Source of the DNA: Actinomycetes bacterium
GTDB taxonomy: Bacteria; Actinomycetota; Acidimicrobiia; Acidimicrobiales; Palsa-688
Assembly (NCBI GenBank): GCA_021816565.1
Contig: JAKAXN010000031.1
Coordinates: forward strand, 1 to 22,133
Reading direction: 5' to 3'
Length of the DNA stretch: 22,133 nucleotides
Translations under genes and position numbers: made by a program
Shown: positions 16,082-21,687 of the stretch, piece by piece
How positions within the stretch are numbered: the first letter of the stretch is position 1
How the letters are laid out: each line of letters begins with the position of its first letter
Notes under the pieces: model-generated
Databases searched by the model: none
Seen by the model: only the letters and a program-made list of their open reading frames with translations
What the model was told of the DNA's origin: nothing

Positions 16082-16311
16082 CGAAGCTGGTCCTTTCTCG
16101 AAGATGCCCATCCCCACAGCAGGGCCCCCATCCGGCGACGACCGGGCAAGGGCGCCGCGGCCGGACCGTCTCGAGGGGACCGGAGCCGATGGTAGGCCGC
16201 CCGCCGGGGCCGGCGCAGCGGCCGGTCCGGTTCGCCGGAAGGCGAAACCAAGTTGCTCCCCGCCGCCGGTGATGCGAGCCTGTTGCCGCTCGGAAGGGCG
16301 CGGAGGACGAG
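16082..16311. other. Divergent intergenic region with GNRA-type hairpin
   Basis: This 230-bp gap separates the divergent VOC and MFS genes and must hold both promoters, though I see no clear -10/-35 pair. TTCGCC (16231-16236), loop GGAA, GGCGAA (16241-16246) forms a perfect 6-bp hairpin with a GNRA tetraloop. It extends by GG/CC (16229-16230 with 16248-16249) around one bulged A. I compared it with riboswitch cores I know and found no match. Confidence 0.35.
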
Positions 16312-17652
16312 GTGGCGGAGCCGCTGGACCAATCGCATATACCCGGGGCGGGCCCGGAGGTGGACCGGGACCGATCGGCTGTCCCGACCGGGGGGGCGAT
16401 CAGGCCCCTCTGGATGCAGGTGTACCTGCCCAACCTGGTGCTGTCCGCCGGGCAGGGAGCCATGCTGCCGGTGCTGGTCTACGCGGCCCGGGACCTCCAC
16501 GCCTCCCCGGGGGTGGCCACCGCGGTGGTGGCGGTCAACTCGTTCGGGACCATGGTCTTCGACCTGCCGGCCGGGCGGATCCTGGGCCGCATCGGGGAGA
16601 TCCGCTCCAGCGTGCTGGCCGCGTCGATGATGGCCGCCGGCCTGTTGGGTTGCCTCCTGGCCGGGTCGGTGGCCGTCCTGGCCGTGGCCCTGTTCGTGCA
16701 GGCCGGGGGGCTGGCGCTGTGGAGCCTCACCCGCATGACCCACCTGAGCCGGGTGGCGCCCCCGCAGGTGCGGGGCCGGGCGCTGTCGCTCTTCGGTGGG
16801 GTCATGCGGGCCGGCAACGTGATCGGCCCGTTCATATTCGTCGCGTTCGCCTCGCGTGCCGACGCCTCTGTCGCGTTCGTCATCTACCTGGTGGCGGTGG
16901 CCGTCGGATTCGGGTGGCTGGCTCTGGCGCGTGACCGCAGCGACGTGGACTCCGGCGCCGGGGCCCAGGAGACGGTCCGCCCCCTCCAGGTGCTCAGGGA
17001 CCACCGCCGGGGATTCGCCACGGCCGGCGTCGGGGCGTTCGGGATCATGCTGCTGCGCGGCAGCCGCACGGCCATCGTGCCCCTGTGGGCGGCCCACATC
17101 GGTCTGGGGTCGGCCGCGGCGGCCACCATTTTCGCCTGGTCGTCGCTGGTCGACCTGGCGTTCTTCTACCCCTCGGGCATCGTCTCGGACCGGTGGGGGC
17201 GCCGGGCCGTGGCCCTCCCGTGCATCGTCCTCCTCTCCGTCGGTCACCTCCTCATCCCCCTCAGCGACAGCTTCACCACGCTGTTCGTGGTGGCCCTGGT
17301 GCTGGGCTTCGGCAACGGCATGGGATCGGGGATCGTCATGACCCTGGGGGCGGACCTGACGCCGTCCGCCAGCCGGGCGTCGTTCCTGGCCGTGTGGCGG
17401 GTGGTCTCCGACTCCGGGTACACGGCCGGGCCGCTGGTCGACTCGGTGGTGGTGGGCGCGGCCGCCATCGCTCTGGCCGGCCCCGTGGTGGGCGTGCTCG
17501 GCCTGGCCTCGGCGGCCGTCATGGCCGTCGGGCTGCAGGAGCCGCAGCACCTGGGCCGCGGCCGTCGGCGCCCGTCGTTGACCGAGCCGGGCGGCGCCGG
17601 GCCCCCAGCGGAGACGCCCCCGAACCGGGGCGGTTCGCCTAGCGGCAGGTAG
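16312..17652 (+). CDS. MFS transporter
   Basis: This 446-aa major facilitator superfamily permease has about 12 membrane helices between residues 35 and 415. The helix 2-3 loop reads DLPAGRILGRIGEIR, a good match to the MFS GxxxDRxGRR-type motif, and its second-half counterpart is PSGIVSDRWGRRAV. The first ~30 residues are soluble and the last ~30 are Pro/Gly/Arg-rich. GTG 16312 is supported by GGAGG (16302-16306) 5 nt upstream. The overall pattern (helix 4 region LTRMTHLSRVAPPQVRGRALS) resembles drug-efflux-type permeases. It is unlike the first MFS protein of this window in sequence, so the two are not recent duplicates. Substrate is unknown. Its TAG stop is also part of a TAGCCT box before the thioesterase gene. 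Confidence 0.92.
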   Translation: MAEPLDQSHIPGAGPEVDRDRSAVPTGGAIRPLWMQVYLPNLVLSAGQGAMLPVLVYAARDLHASPGVATAVVAVNSFGTMVFDLPAGRILGRIGEIRSSVLAASMMAAGLLGCLLAGSVAVLAVALFVQAGGLALWSLTRMTHLSRVAPPQVRGRALSLFGGVMRAGNVIGPFIFVAFASRADASVAFVIYLVAVAVGFGWLALARDRSDVDSGAGAQETVRPLQVLRDHRRGFATAGVGAFGIMLLRGSRTAIVPLWAAHIGLGSAAAATIFAWSSLVDLAFFYPSGIVSDRWGRRAVALPCIVLLSVGHLLIPLSDSFTTLFVVALVLGFGNGMGSGIVMTLGADLTPSASRASFLAVWRVVSDSGYTAGPLVDSVVVGAAAIALAGPVVGVLGLASAAVMAVGLQEPQHLGRGRRRPSLTEPGGAGPPAETPPNRGGSPSGR

Positions 17653-17655
17653 CCT
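17650..17655 (+). promoter_or_regulatory. Candidate -10 box (TAGCCT) using the MFS stop codon
   Basis: TAGCCT starts with the TAG stop of the MFS gene. Six nt later (17662) an in-frame ATC begins the coding-like stretch leading into the thioesterase. An identical TAGCCT lies before the 24-aa peptide gene on the minus strand. Confidence 0.3.
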
Positions 17656-17715
17656 CTCGGGATCACCCACGCCGAGACAGCCTTCGAGACCTTCGACTCC
17701 GAGATCGCGGCCGCC

Positions 17716-18165
17716 ATGCTGCAGAGCCGGTACACCGCCGGCCCGGCCGGGGGCGGGTTGCCCGCCTATCTGCGGATCTCCACCACCGGGGTCGAGCCCG
17801 GCCGGCTGACCTGCGAGCTGCCGGTGACCGAGGAGCTGCTCAACCCGTTCGGCGCGGCCCACGGCGGGGTGGTGTCGGCGCTCGTCGACCACGTCCTCGG
17901 TGCGGTGTGCCTGCCGGTGGTGCCCCGCGGATCCTGGCCGGCCACCCAGGATTTCAAGCTCAACTTCACCGCCCCCGCCCGGCCCGGTCCCATGGTCGCC
18001 GAGGCCCGGATCGTGGCGCTGTCCAGGCGTAGCGCCATCGTGCGCGTCGATGTGACCAACCTGGGCCGGCTCGTCTGCGCCGCCCAGGGGACGGTGGCGA
18101 TCATGGCTCCCCGGGAGCCTGCCGACGGCGGCTCACCTCAGGGAACCGCGGCCCCGCCTTCCTGA
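17716..18165 (+). CDS. PaaI family thioesterase (hotdog fold)
   Basis: This is a hotdog-fold acyl-CoA thioesterase of the PaaI type, which hydrolyses CoA thioesters in the cytosol, usually as a tetramer. From ATG 17716 it has 149 residues. NPFGAAHGGVVSALVDHVLG (Asn43, His49-Gly50-Gly51, Asp58) is the family active-site signature, followed by strands such as FKLNFTAPARPG and a closing AAQGTVAIM. The coding signal appears to extend upstream: the same frame from 17653 has GC-rich third positions and reads ETFDSEIAAAM, resembling the N-terminal helix of relatives, yet it contains no ATG, GTG or TTG. A non-standard ATC start (17662) is possible, or the protein is slightly shortened. The substrate is probably an aryl- or medium-chain acyl-CoA, by family only. 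Confidence 0.88.
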   Translation: MLQSRYTAGPAGGGLPAYLRISTTGVEPGRLTCELPVTEELLNPFGAAHGGVVSALVDHVLGAVCLPVVPRGSWPATQDFKLNFTAPARPGPMVAEARIVALSRRSAIVRVDVTNLGRLVCAAQGTVAIMAPREPADGGSPQGTAAPPS

Positions 18166-18200
18166 CCGGGCGGCGGGCGCCCCGCGCCCCGGAGCCGTCA

Positions 18201-18225
18201 CCGGTGGCCGCTGCCGGCCATCCGG
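18201..18225. terminator. Hairpin between convergent genes
   Basis: CCGG-T-GGCCG (18201-18210), loop CTGC, CGGCC-AT-CCGG (18215-18225) folds into a 9-bp stem with a small internal loop. It lies between the thioesterase stop (18165) and the stop of the convergent 24-aa gene (18248), where a bidirectional terminator is expected. There is no T tract. Confidence 0.3.
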
Positions 18226-18247
18226 TGCCGGGCCCGGAGTCCGTGGT

Positions 18248-18322
18248 TCAGTTGGAGCGCAACTTCTGGGCCGCGAAGGCACCGAGTCCGATAAGAGCGG
18301 CGAGGATCAGGAGCTTCTTCAT
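18248..18322 (-). CDS. Small 24-aa membrane peptide
   Basis: This short minus-strand frame encodes a 24-residue peptide beginning MKKLLILAALIGLGAF and ending QKLRSN: two lysines, a hydrophobic helix of about 14 residues, then a basic polar tail, as in single-span membrane microproteins. It recalls the N-terminus of the small DLW-39 family proteins common in actinobacteria but lacks their DLW motif. ATG 18322 has no ribosome site; a TAGCCT box ends exactly 7 nt upstream, which fits leaderless expression as seen elsewhere in the window. The gene lies immediately downstream of the XRE-cupin gene, whose stop codon is part of that box. Evidence is composition and position only, so it might be chance. 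Confidence 0.55.
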   Translation of the reverse strand: MKKLLILAALIGLGAFAAQKLRSN

Positions 18323-18329
18323 GGCGAGG

Positions 18330-18335
18330 AGGCTA
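18330..18335 (-). promoter_or_regulatory. Candidate -10 box (TAGCCT) for the 24-aa gene
   Basis: On the minus strand TAGCCT is followed by 7 nt and then ATG 18322. Its TAG is also the stop codon of the XRE-cupin regulator gene. Confidence 0.35.
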
Positions 18336-18914
18336 CCCGGCGGCGTCGGGTTCCGGGGAGGAATGGACGTGGGCCCGCTGCCCGTCACGGTCGAAGATCA
18401 TGATGATCTCGGCCGGGCCGCCGGTGGCGGCCACTGCGTGCGGCGTCATGGTGGCGAACTCGGCGGCCTGACCGGCCTCGACGGTGATCTCGCGGTCCCC
18501 GAGCAGCACGAGCAGCGTCCCGCTCAGGACGAACAACCAGTCGTGACCGGGATGGACCCTCTGCTCCGGGCGGCGGTCCGCCGGCTCCAGGCGCATCTTC
18601 ACCGCCACCGTCCCGGCCGTGGGCCGGCTCAGCATCCACGTGGTCCGCTCCCAGGACCGGCTCGGAACCGGCCGGATGACCACATCGCCGTCGGTGCTCA
18701 CGTCGAGCAGCGCGTCCAGATCGACCTGGAGGGCGCGGGCCAGCGGCACCAGGACATCCAGGCTGATGGTGCGCTTGCCGGTCTCCACCCGGCTGATGGT
18801 GGAGGGGCTGAGGTTGGTGCGCACCGCCAGCTCCTCCAGCGACAACCCCAGCGTGGTCCGCAGGCTCCGCAGGCGGGTGCGGACCAGTCGCTCCACACCA
18901 TCGTGATCGGCCAC
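18333..18914 (-). CDS. XRE family transcriptional regulator with cupin domain
   Basis: This 193-aa DNA-binding regulator has an N-terminal helix-turn-helix of the XRE/Cro type (about residues 12-66), showing LRTTLGLSLEELAVRTNLSP followed by the recognition helix STISRVETGKRTISLDVL. The C-terminal half is a cupin barrel (about 105-180) with HPGHDWLFVLSGTLLVLLGD and TMTPHAVAATGG, which normally senses a small ligand. Such XRE-cupin proteins often repress adjacent genes. The GTG start at 18914 has GGGAGA about 5 nt upstream. It is divergent from the FAD/methyltransferase fusion gene, with a perfect palindrome in the 74-bp gap, a typical arrangement for local control and self-regulation. The ligand is unknown. 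Confidence 0.92.
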   Translation of the reverse strand: MADHDGVERLVRTRLRSLRTTLGLSLEELAVRTNLSPSTISRVETGKRTISLDVLVPLARALQVDLDALLDVSTDGDVVIRPVPSRSWERTTWMLSRPTAGTVAVKMRLEPADRRPEQRVHPGHDWLFVLSGTLLVLLGDREITVEAGQAAEFATMTPHAVAATGGPAEIIMIFDRDGQRAHVHSSPEPDAAG

Positions 18915-18931
18915 TCGCTCTCCCGTTTTCC

Positions 18932-18946
18932 TTGCAGATCCTGCAA
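18932..18946. promoter_or_regulatory. Palindromic operator candidate TTGCAG-ATC-CTGCAA
   Basis: TTGCAGATCCTGCAA is a perfect 6-bp inverted repeat around a 3-bp centre. It lies 17 bp upstream of the regulator start and 42 bp upstream of the fusion-gene start, just before its proposed -35 box (18953). XRE regulators commonly bind such short AT-flanked palindromes. Symmetry and position make it the best operator candidate in the window. Confidence 0.55.
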
Positions 18947-18952
18947 ACAGCC

Positions 18953-18980
18953 TTGCTGGTAGCGCAGATCACCCTATCCT
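18953..18980 (+). promoter_or_regulatory. Promoter of the FAD/methyltransferase fusion gene
   Basis: TTGCTG (18953-18958), a 16-bp spacer and TATCCT (18975-18980) form a good sigma-70-type promoter. The -10 ends 8 nt before ATG 18989, so the transcript would be leaderless. The palindrome at 18932-18946 abuts the -35 box. Confidence 0.55.
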
Positions 18981-18988
18981 CCCCGGCC

Positions 18989-20140
18989 ATGAGCAACCAC
19001 GCCCCTGCTGGGTTAGAGCGCCACTGCGACACCGTCGTCGTCGGCGGATCTCCCGTCGGCCTGGCCGCAGCCGCCGAGCTGGGCCGGCGGCGCCGGTCCG
19101 TGATCGTGGTCGACCCCGGCGGTGTCACCGGGGGTCGCGAGGAGGTGCGGGCCCACGGTGGCGAGGTGCTCGACGGCCGGGTGGTCGGACTCGCCCGCCG
19201 CGACGACGGTCGGTTCGGGGCCGAGCTGGCGGGCGGCCACCTGGTCGTGGCCCGCACGGTGCTGGTGGCCGCCGGCCTCCTCGACGAGGCTACATGCGAG
19301 GCGCTGGCGTCACTCGGGATCCACCCGGCGGGCCGCCCGAGCGGTTCGGGGAGCTTCATAGAGACCGACAGCAGTGGGGCCACGGCTGCGCCGGGGGTCT
19401 ACGTCGCCGAACCGGCAGGGCCCGGGGCGGACGGTGCCGGCCGTGGCCCCGGGATCGGGGCGGCGATCAGCCGGGTCCTGGCCACCGACGATCACCGGGT
19501 GCCGGGCCGGGCTCCGGCCAACCAAATCGACTGGGATCGGCGCTACGGGGGCGAGCCGCTGTGGAGCGGCAACCCGAACGGCACCCTCGTGCACGAGGTG
19601 AGCGGCCTCCGGCCCGGGCGGGCCCTGGACGTCGGCGCCGGTGAGGGGGGCGACGCCCTGTGGCTGGCGGAGCAGGGATGGACGGTCACGGCCAGTGACA
19701 TATCCCGGCGGGCCCTGGAGCGGATCGAGACCGAGGCGGGGCGGCGGGGCCTGGCCGTCGAGTGCCGTCACGACGACGCCAACGGGCCCGGCGGTTACGG
19801 GGCGGCGGCGTTCGACCTGGTTTCGGCCCGCTACGCCTCCATCCCCCGCACCCCGGATGGCCGCGCCGTCCACAACCTGTTGGACGCCGTCGCCCCGGGG
19901 GGCACCCTGCTCGTGGTGGGCCACGACCTCGAGCCCATGCGCCGGCCCGTCGACACCCGGACCGAGAGCCGGCCGTTCGACCCCGACGCCTACGTGAGGG
20001 TCGACGACTTCGCCGCCGCCCTGACCGGCTCAGCCGACTGGGAGATCGAAGTGCACGCCAAGCGGGCCCGGCCGCCCGGGGCGGCGTCGTCGCACCACGT
20101 CGACGACGTGGTGCTGAGGGCCCGCCGTCGCGCCGGCTGA
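18989..20140 (+). CDS. Fusion: reduced FAD-binding oxidoreductase domain plus SAM-dependent methyltransferase
   Basis: This 383-aa protein has two parts. Residues 1-175 resemble thioredoxin-reductase-like flavoproteins: TVVVGGSPVGLAAAAELG (the GxGxxG motif, with Ser21 in place of the second Gly), RSVIVVDPG, GGEVLDGRVV, VARTVLVAAGLLDE and the terminal GVYVAEP segment. The central NADPH-binding module and CxxC redox site expected between the last two are absent, and the region after VVDPGG is also short. Residues from ~180 form a class I methyltransferase: IDWDRRYGGEPLWSGNPN, then ALDVGAGEGGDALWLAEQG (SAM site, about 214) and VTASDISRRALE, as in TehB-like enzymes. Full-length oxidoreductase/methyltransferase fusions are common in actinobacteria. 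ATG 18989 is chosen over the upstream frame because of the promoter spacing. Methyltransferase activity is likely; oxidoreductase activity is doubtful. Confidence 0.88.
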   Translation: MSNHAPAGLERHCDTVVVGGSPVGLAAAAELGRRRRSVIVVDPGGVTGGREEVRAHGGEVLDGRVVGLARRDDGRFGAELAGGHLVVARTVLVAAGLLDEATCEALASLGIHPAGRPSGSGSFIETDSSGATAAPGVYVAEPAGPGADGAGRGPGIGAAISRVLATDDHRVPGRAPANQIDWDRRYGGEPLWSGNPNGTLVHEVSGLRPGRALDVGAGEGGDALWLAEQGWTVTASDISRRALERIETEAGRRGLAVECRHDDANGPGGYGAAAFDLVSARYASIPRTPDGRAVHNLLDAVAPGGTLLVVGHDLEPMRRPVDTRTESRPFDPDAYVRVDDFAAALTGSADWEIEVHAKRARPPGAASSHHVDDVVLRARRRAG

Positions 20141-20302
20141 CCCTTCCGGCCCCCGGCGGGCGCTCCCGGCCATACCGGCGGGCGCCGGGTCGTCGACGCG
20201 TCGGGTGCCGCCGAGAGCTCGCTGGTCCGGGGCGCCCACCGCTCGACCCTCGAGGAGCTGGCCGACTGGACCCTCTGGGTCGACCGGGTGATCACCTTCT
20301 GA
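20141..20302 (+). other. Coding-like stretch without a start codon
   Basis: After the fusion-gene stop the same frame stays open for 53 codons to TGA 20302, with G or C at nearly every third position. The end reads HRSTLEELADWTLWVDRVITF-like text, which looks like a real protein C-terminus. No ATG, GTG or TTG precedes that text in frame. It may be a gene remnant, a readthrough tail or chance. I do not recognise it. Confidence 0.3.
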
Positions 20303-20431
20303 CGCTGACGCCGGTTCCGGACCGACCCCTACTATGGATCGCCACGTGTTTCGCGCCCGCAGGTCCGACAGTCTTCTGACACGCGCCGTGGGCGCGGTCG
20401 TGGCCGCGGCCCGGGCGATGGTCGGTGCCCC

Positions 20432-20485
20432 GCCCCGGAAGAAGGACCCGGCCCCCCGCCGGCCCCGGAAGAAGGACCCGGCCCC
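20432..20485 (+). repeat. 24-bp direct repeat, 30-bp period
   Basis: The 24-bp unit at 20432-20455, starting GCCCCGGAAGAAGG, is repeated exactly at 20462-20485. The 30-bp period is a multiple of three and keeps the RKKDPAP peptide in frame, mildly supporting that the frame is or was coding. Confidence 0.7.
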
Positions 20486-20753
20486 GAGCCGGGCCCGGAA
20501 GGGGACGGCAGGGCGGGTCCGCCGCCGGACCGCCGGGAGGGCTGCTCCGGGGGGAGAGGGGTCGGCCCGCAGGCGGACCCCGCCGGTGGCCCGACCTGCG
20601 CCGTCGGGGGCCGACCCGGCCGGTTCGGTCATCGGGGCCAGGGTGGACATTCCTGGAGTCGGCCCGGCCGGCGGGAGCCCGGCCGAGGCCCCGGCCTCCC
20701 GCCGGCGCCTGCGAGACGCAGCCCGGTTGATCCGGGCGTTCACCAAAGAGGTC

Positions 20754-20759
20754 TACTCT
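20754..20759 (+). promoter_or_regulatory. Candidate -10 box for tRNA-Lys (TACTCT)
   Basis: TACTCT lies 18 nt before the mature tRNA 5' end. TTGATC (20727-20732) is a possible -35 but at a long 21-bp spacing. TAGACA (20762-20767), 17 bp after TTCACC, is an alternative pair. Confidence 0.35.
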
Positions 20760-20777
20760 GCTAGACACCCGTACGAC

Positions 20778-20850
20778 GGGCCGCTAGCTCATCCGGTAGA
20801 GCAGGGGACTTTTAATCCCAAGGTGCAGGGTTCGAGACCCTGGCGGCCCA
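20778..20850 (+). tRNA. tRNA-Lys (anticodon TTT)
   Basis: This is a 73-nt tRNA gene with a full cloverleaf. The acceptor stem pairs GGGCCGC (20778-20784) with GCGGCCC (20843-20849), followed by discriminator A. The D arm begins TAGCTC and closes with GAGC. The anticodon loop CTTTTAA gives anticodon TTT (reads AAA/AAG). The T arm is CAGGG-TTCGAGA-CCCTG. The outermost anticodon-stem pair is G-A, a mild mismatch. CCA is not encoded (the following bases are CTT), so it must be added enzymatically. Confidence 0.97.
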
Positions 20851-20926
20851 CTTCCCGCCCCGGTCCATCGTTCGCCGACAGGGTCCGTCGCCGGCGCATA
20901 AACCCCGACCCGTCCGGGCGTATAGG

Positions 20927-20932
20927 TAGCGT
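20927..20932 (+). promoter_or_regulatory. Candidate -10 box (TAGCGT) for the repeat-rich gene
   Basis: TAGCGT ends exactly 7 nt before ATG 20940, and no ribosome-binding site is seen, so a leaderless start is likely. TATAGG (20921-20926) is an overlapping alternative. Confidence 0.4.
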
Positions 20933-20939
20933 AGAGCCG

Positions 20940-21674
20940 ATGTTCCCGAGCGACACCCCGAGCGATACTGGCTACGCGGGCGTGAGCGGCGAGGACTCCG
21001 GGCAGCCGCTGCCCGTCCCGGCTCCCGTTGTCCCAGAGGTGGAGGGCACCGACACCGGACCTGCGGAGCTGGTCGGCCCCGATCCGCAGACCGGGTCGGA
21101 GGAGGTGCCCGGGGAGGTCGAGCCGGTGGTGGTGGAGCCGGTCGAGCCCCAGGCGGTGGAGCCGGCCGAGCCGGTGGTGGAGGAGCCGGTGGTGGGGCCG
21201 GTCGAGCCCCAGGCGGTGGAGCCGGCCGGGCCGGTGGTGGAGGAGCCGGTGGTGGGGCCGGTCGAGCCCCAGGCGGTGGAGCCGGCCGAGCCGGTGGTGG
21301 AGGAGCCGGTGGTGGGGCCGGTCGAGCCCCAGCCGGTGGTGGGGCCGGTCGAGCCCCAGCCGGTCGCAGTGGAACCGGTCGCGGTGGAGCCGGTCGAGCC
21401 GGTGGCCGACCAGCCGGAGGCGGGGGAGCCACTGGAAGCGGTGGCGGTGGTGGATGAAGCGCCGGTCATCGAAGCGGTGGATCCGCCGGCCGACCCGGTG
21501 GCGGTTGACGAGGAGTTCCTCTCGGCTGTGGCCGAGGAGTTCGACGCCATCGAGGCCGCCCTGGTCCGGTTGGACGACGGGAGCTTCGACAGCTGCCAGG
21601 TGTGCGGGGACCGGATCGGCCAGGACCGGCTCATGGCCGATCCGCTGATCACCAGCTGCCCGGCCCACACCTGA
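20940..21674 (+). CDS. Acidic repeat protein with C-terminal DksA/TraR-like zinc finger
   Basis: This 244-aa protein has an N-terminal ~180-residue low-complexity region rich in Glu, Pro and Val, probably disordered and very acidic, built partly from three 20-residue repeats (from residue 68). The last ~55 residues form a short helix (EEFLSAVAEEFDAIEAALVRL) and a zinc-finger-like end, DDGSFDSCQVCGDRIGQDRL, then SCPAHT. This matches the C-terminal zinc finger of DksA/TraR-type proteins, with ligands C219, C222, C240 and His243 in place of the usual fourth Cys. The canonical DksA coiled coil is missing, so it may be a zinc-dependent adaptor rather than a true DksA. ATG 20940 follows a TAGCGT box by 7 nt; the same frame is open upstream through the tRNA, but that is unlikely to be translated. 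The stop lies 13 bp from that of the convergent carboxylase gene. Confidence 0.82.
   Translation: MFPSDTPSDTGYAGVSGEDSGQPLPVPAPVVPEVEGTDTGPAELVGPDPQTGSEEVPGEVEPVVVEPVEPQAVEPAEPVVEEPVVGPVEPQAVEPAGPVVEEPVVGPVEPQAVEPAEPVVEEPVVGPVEPQPVVGPVEPQPVAVEPVAVEPVEPVADQPEAGEPLEAVAVVDEAPVIEAVDPPADPVAVDEEFLSAVAEEFDAIEAALVRLDDGSFDSCQVCGDRIGQDRLMADPLITSCPAHT
21141..21380 (+). repeat. Tandem 60-bp repeats inside the acidic gene
   Basis: Three 60-bp units (21141-21200, 21201-21260, 21261-21320) are identical except for one base (A to G at 21229 in unit 2, Glu to Gly). They are followed by shorter 27-bp copies from 21321. Each unit encodes 20 residues beginning VEPQAVEP and ending VVGP. Near-identity at the DNA level points to recent expansion. 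Confidence 0.95.
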
Positions 21675-21687
21675 GGCGGGCGCCGAC

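Larger units (their letters stand above)
20346..20777 (+). other. Open frame of basic, repetitive residues running into tRNA-Lys
   Basis: From GTG 20346 a frame with high third-position GC encodes a strongly basic, Pro/Arg/Lys-rich sequence, including two copies of RKKDPAP. It ends in helical text (RRRLRDAARLIRAFTKEVYS) just before the tRNA. TACTAT (20330-20335) lies 10 nt upstream of the GTG. There is no stop codon before the tRNA: the frame continues through it and joins the next gene. It may be a hypothetical gene that lost its stop, or a non-functional stretch. No homology is recognised. Confidence 0.3.

Noticed and set aside
16120..16311. Known riboswitch upstream of the MFS gene
   Set aside because: I compared the region from memory with cobalamin, TPP, FMN, fluoride, guanidine and c-di-GMP riboswitch cores and saw none of their conserved sequences.
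18932..18988. Upstream start (TTG 18932) for the FAD/methyltransferase fusion
   Set aside because: It lies inside the palindrome and upstream of the proposed promoter. ATG 18989 fits both the promoter spacing and the start of the Rossmann strand.
20778..20850. Protein-coding reading of the tRNA region (text PLAHPVEQGTF)
   Set aside because: This peptide is the well-known translation artefact of a tRNA-Lys gene; the cloverleaf is complete.
21141..21380. CRISPR-like array
   Set aside because: The units are directly adjacent, lack unique spacers and stay in frame within a protein, so they are coding tandem repeats.
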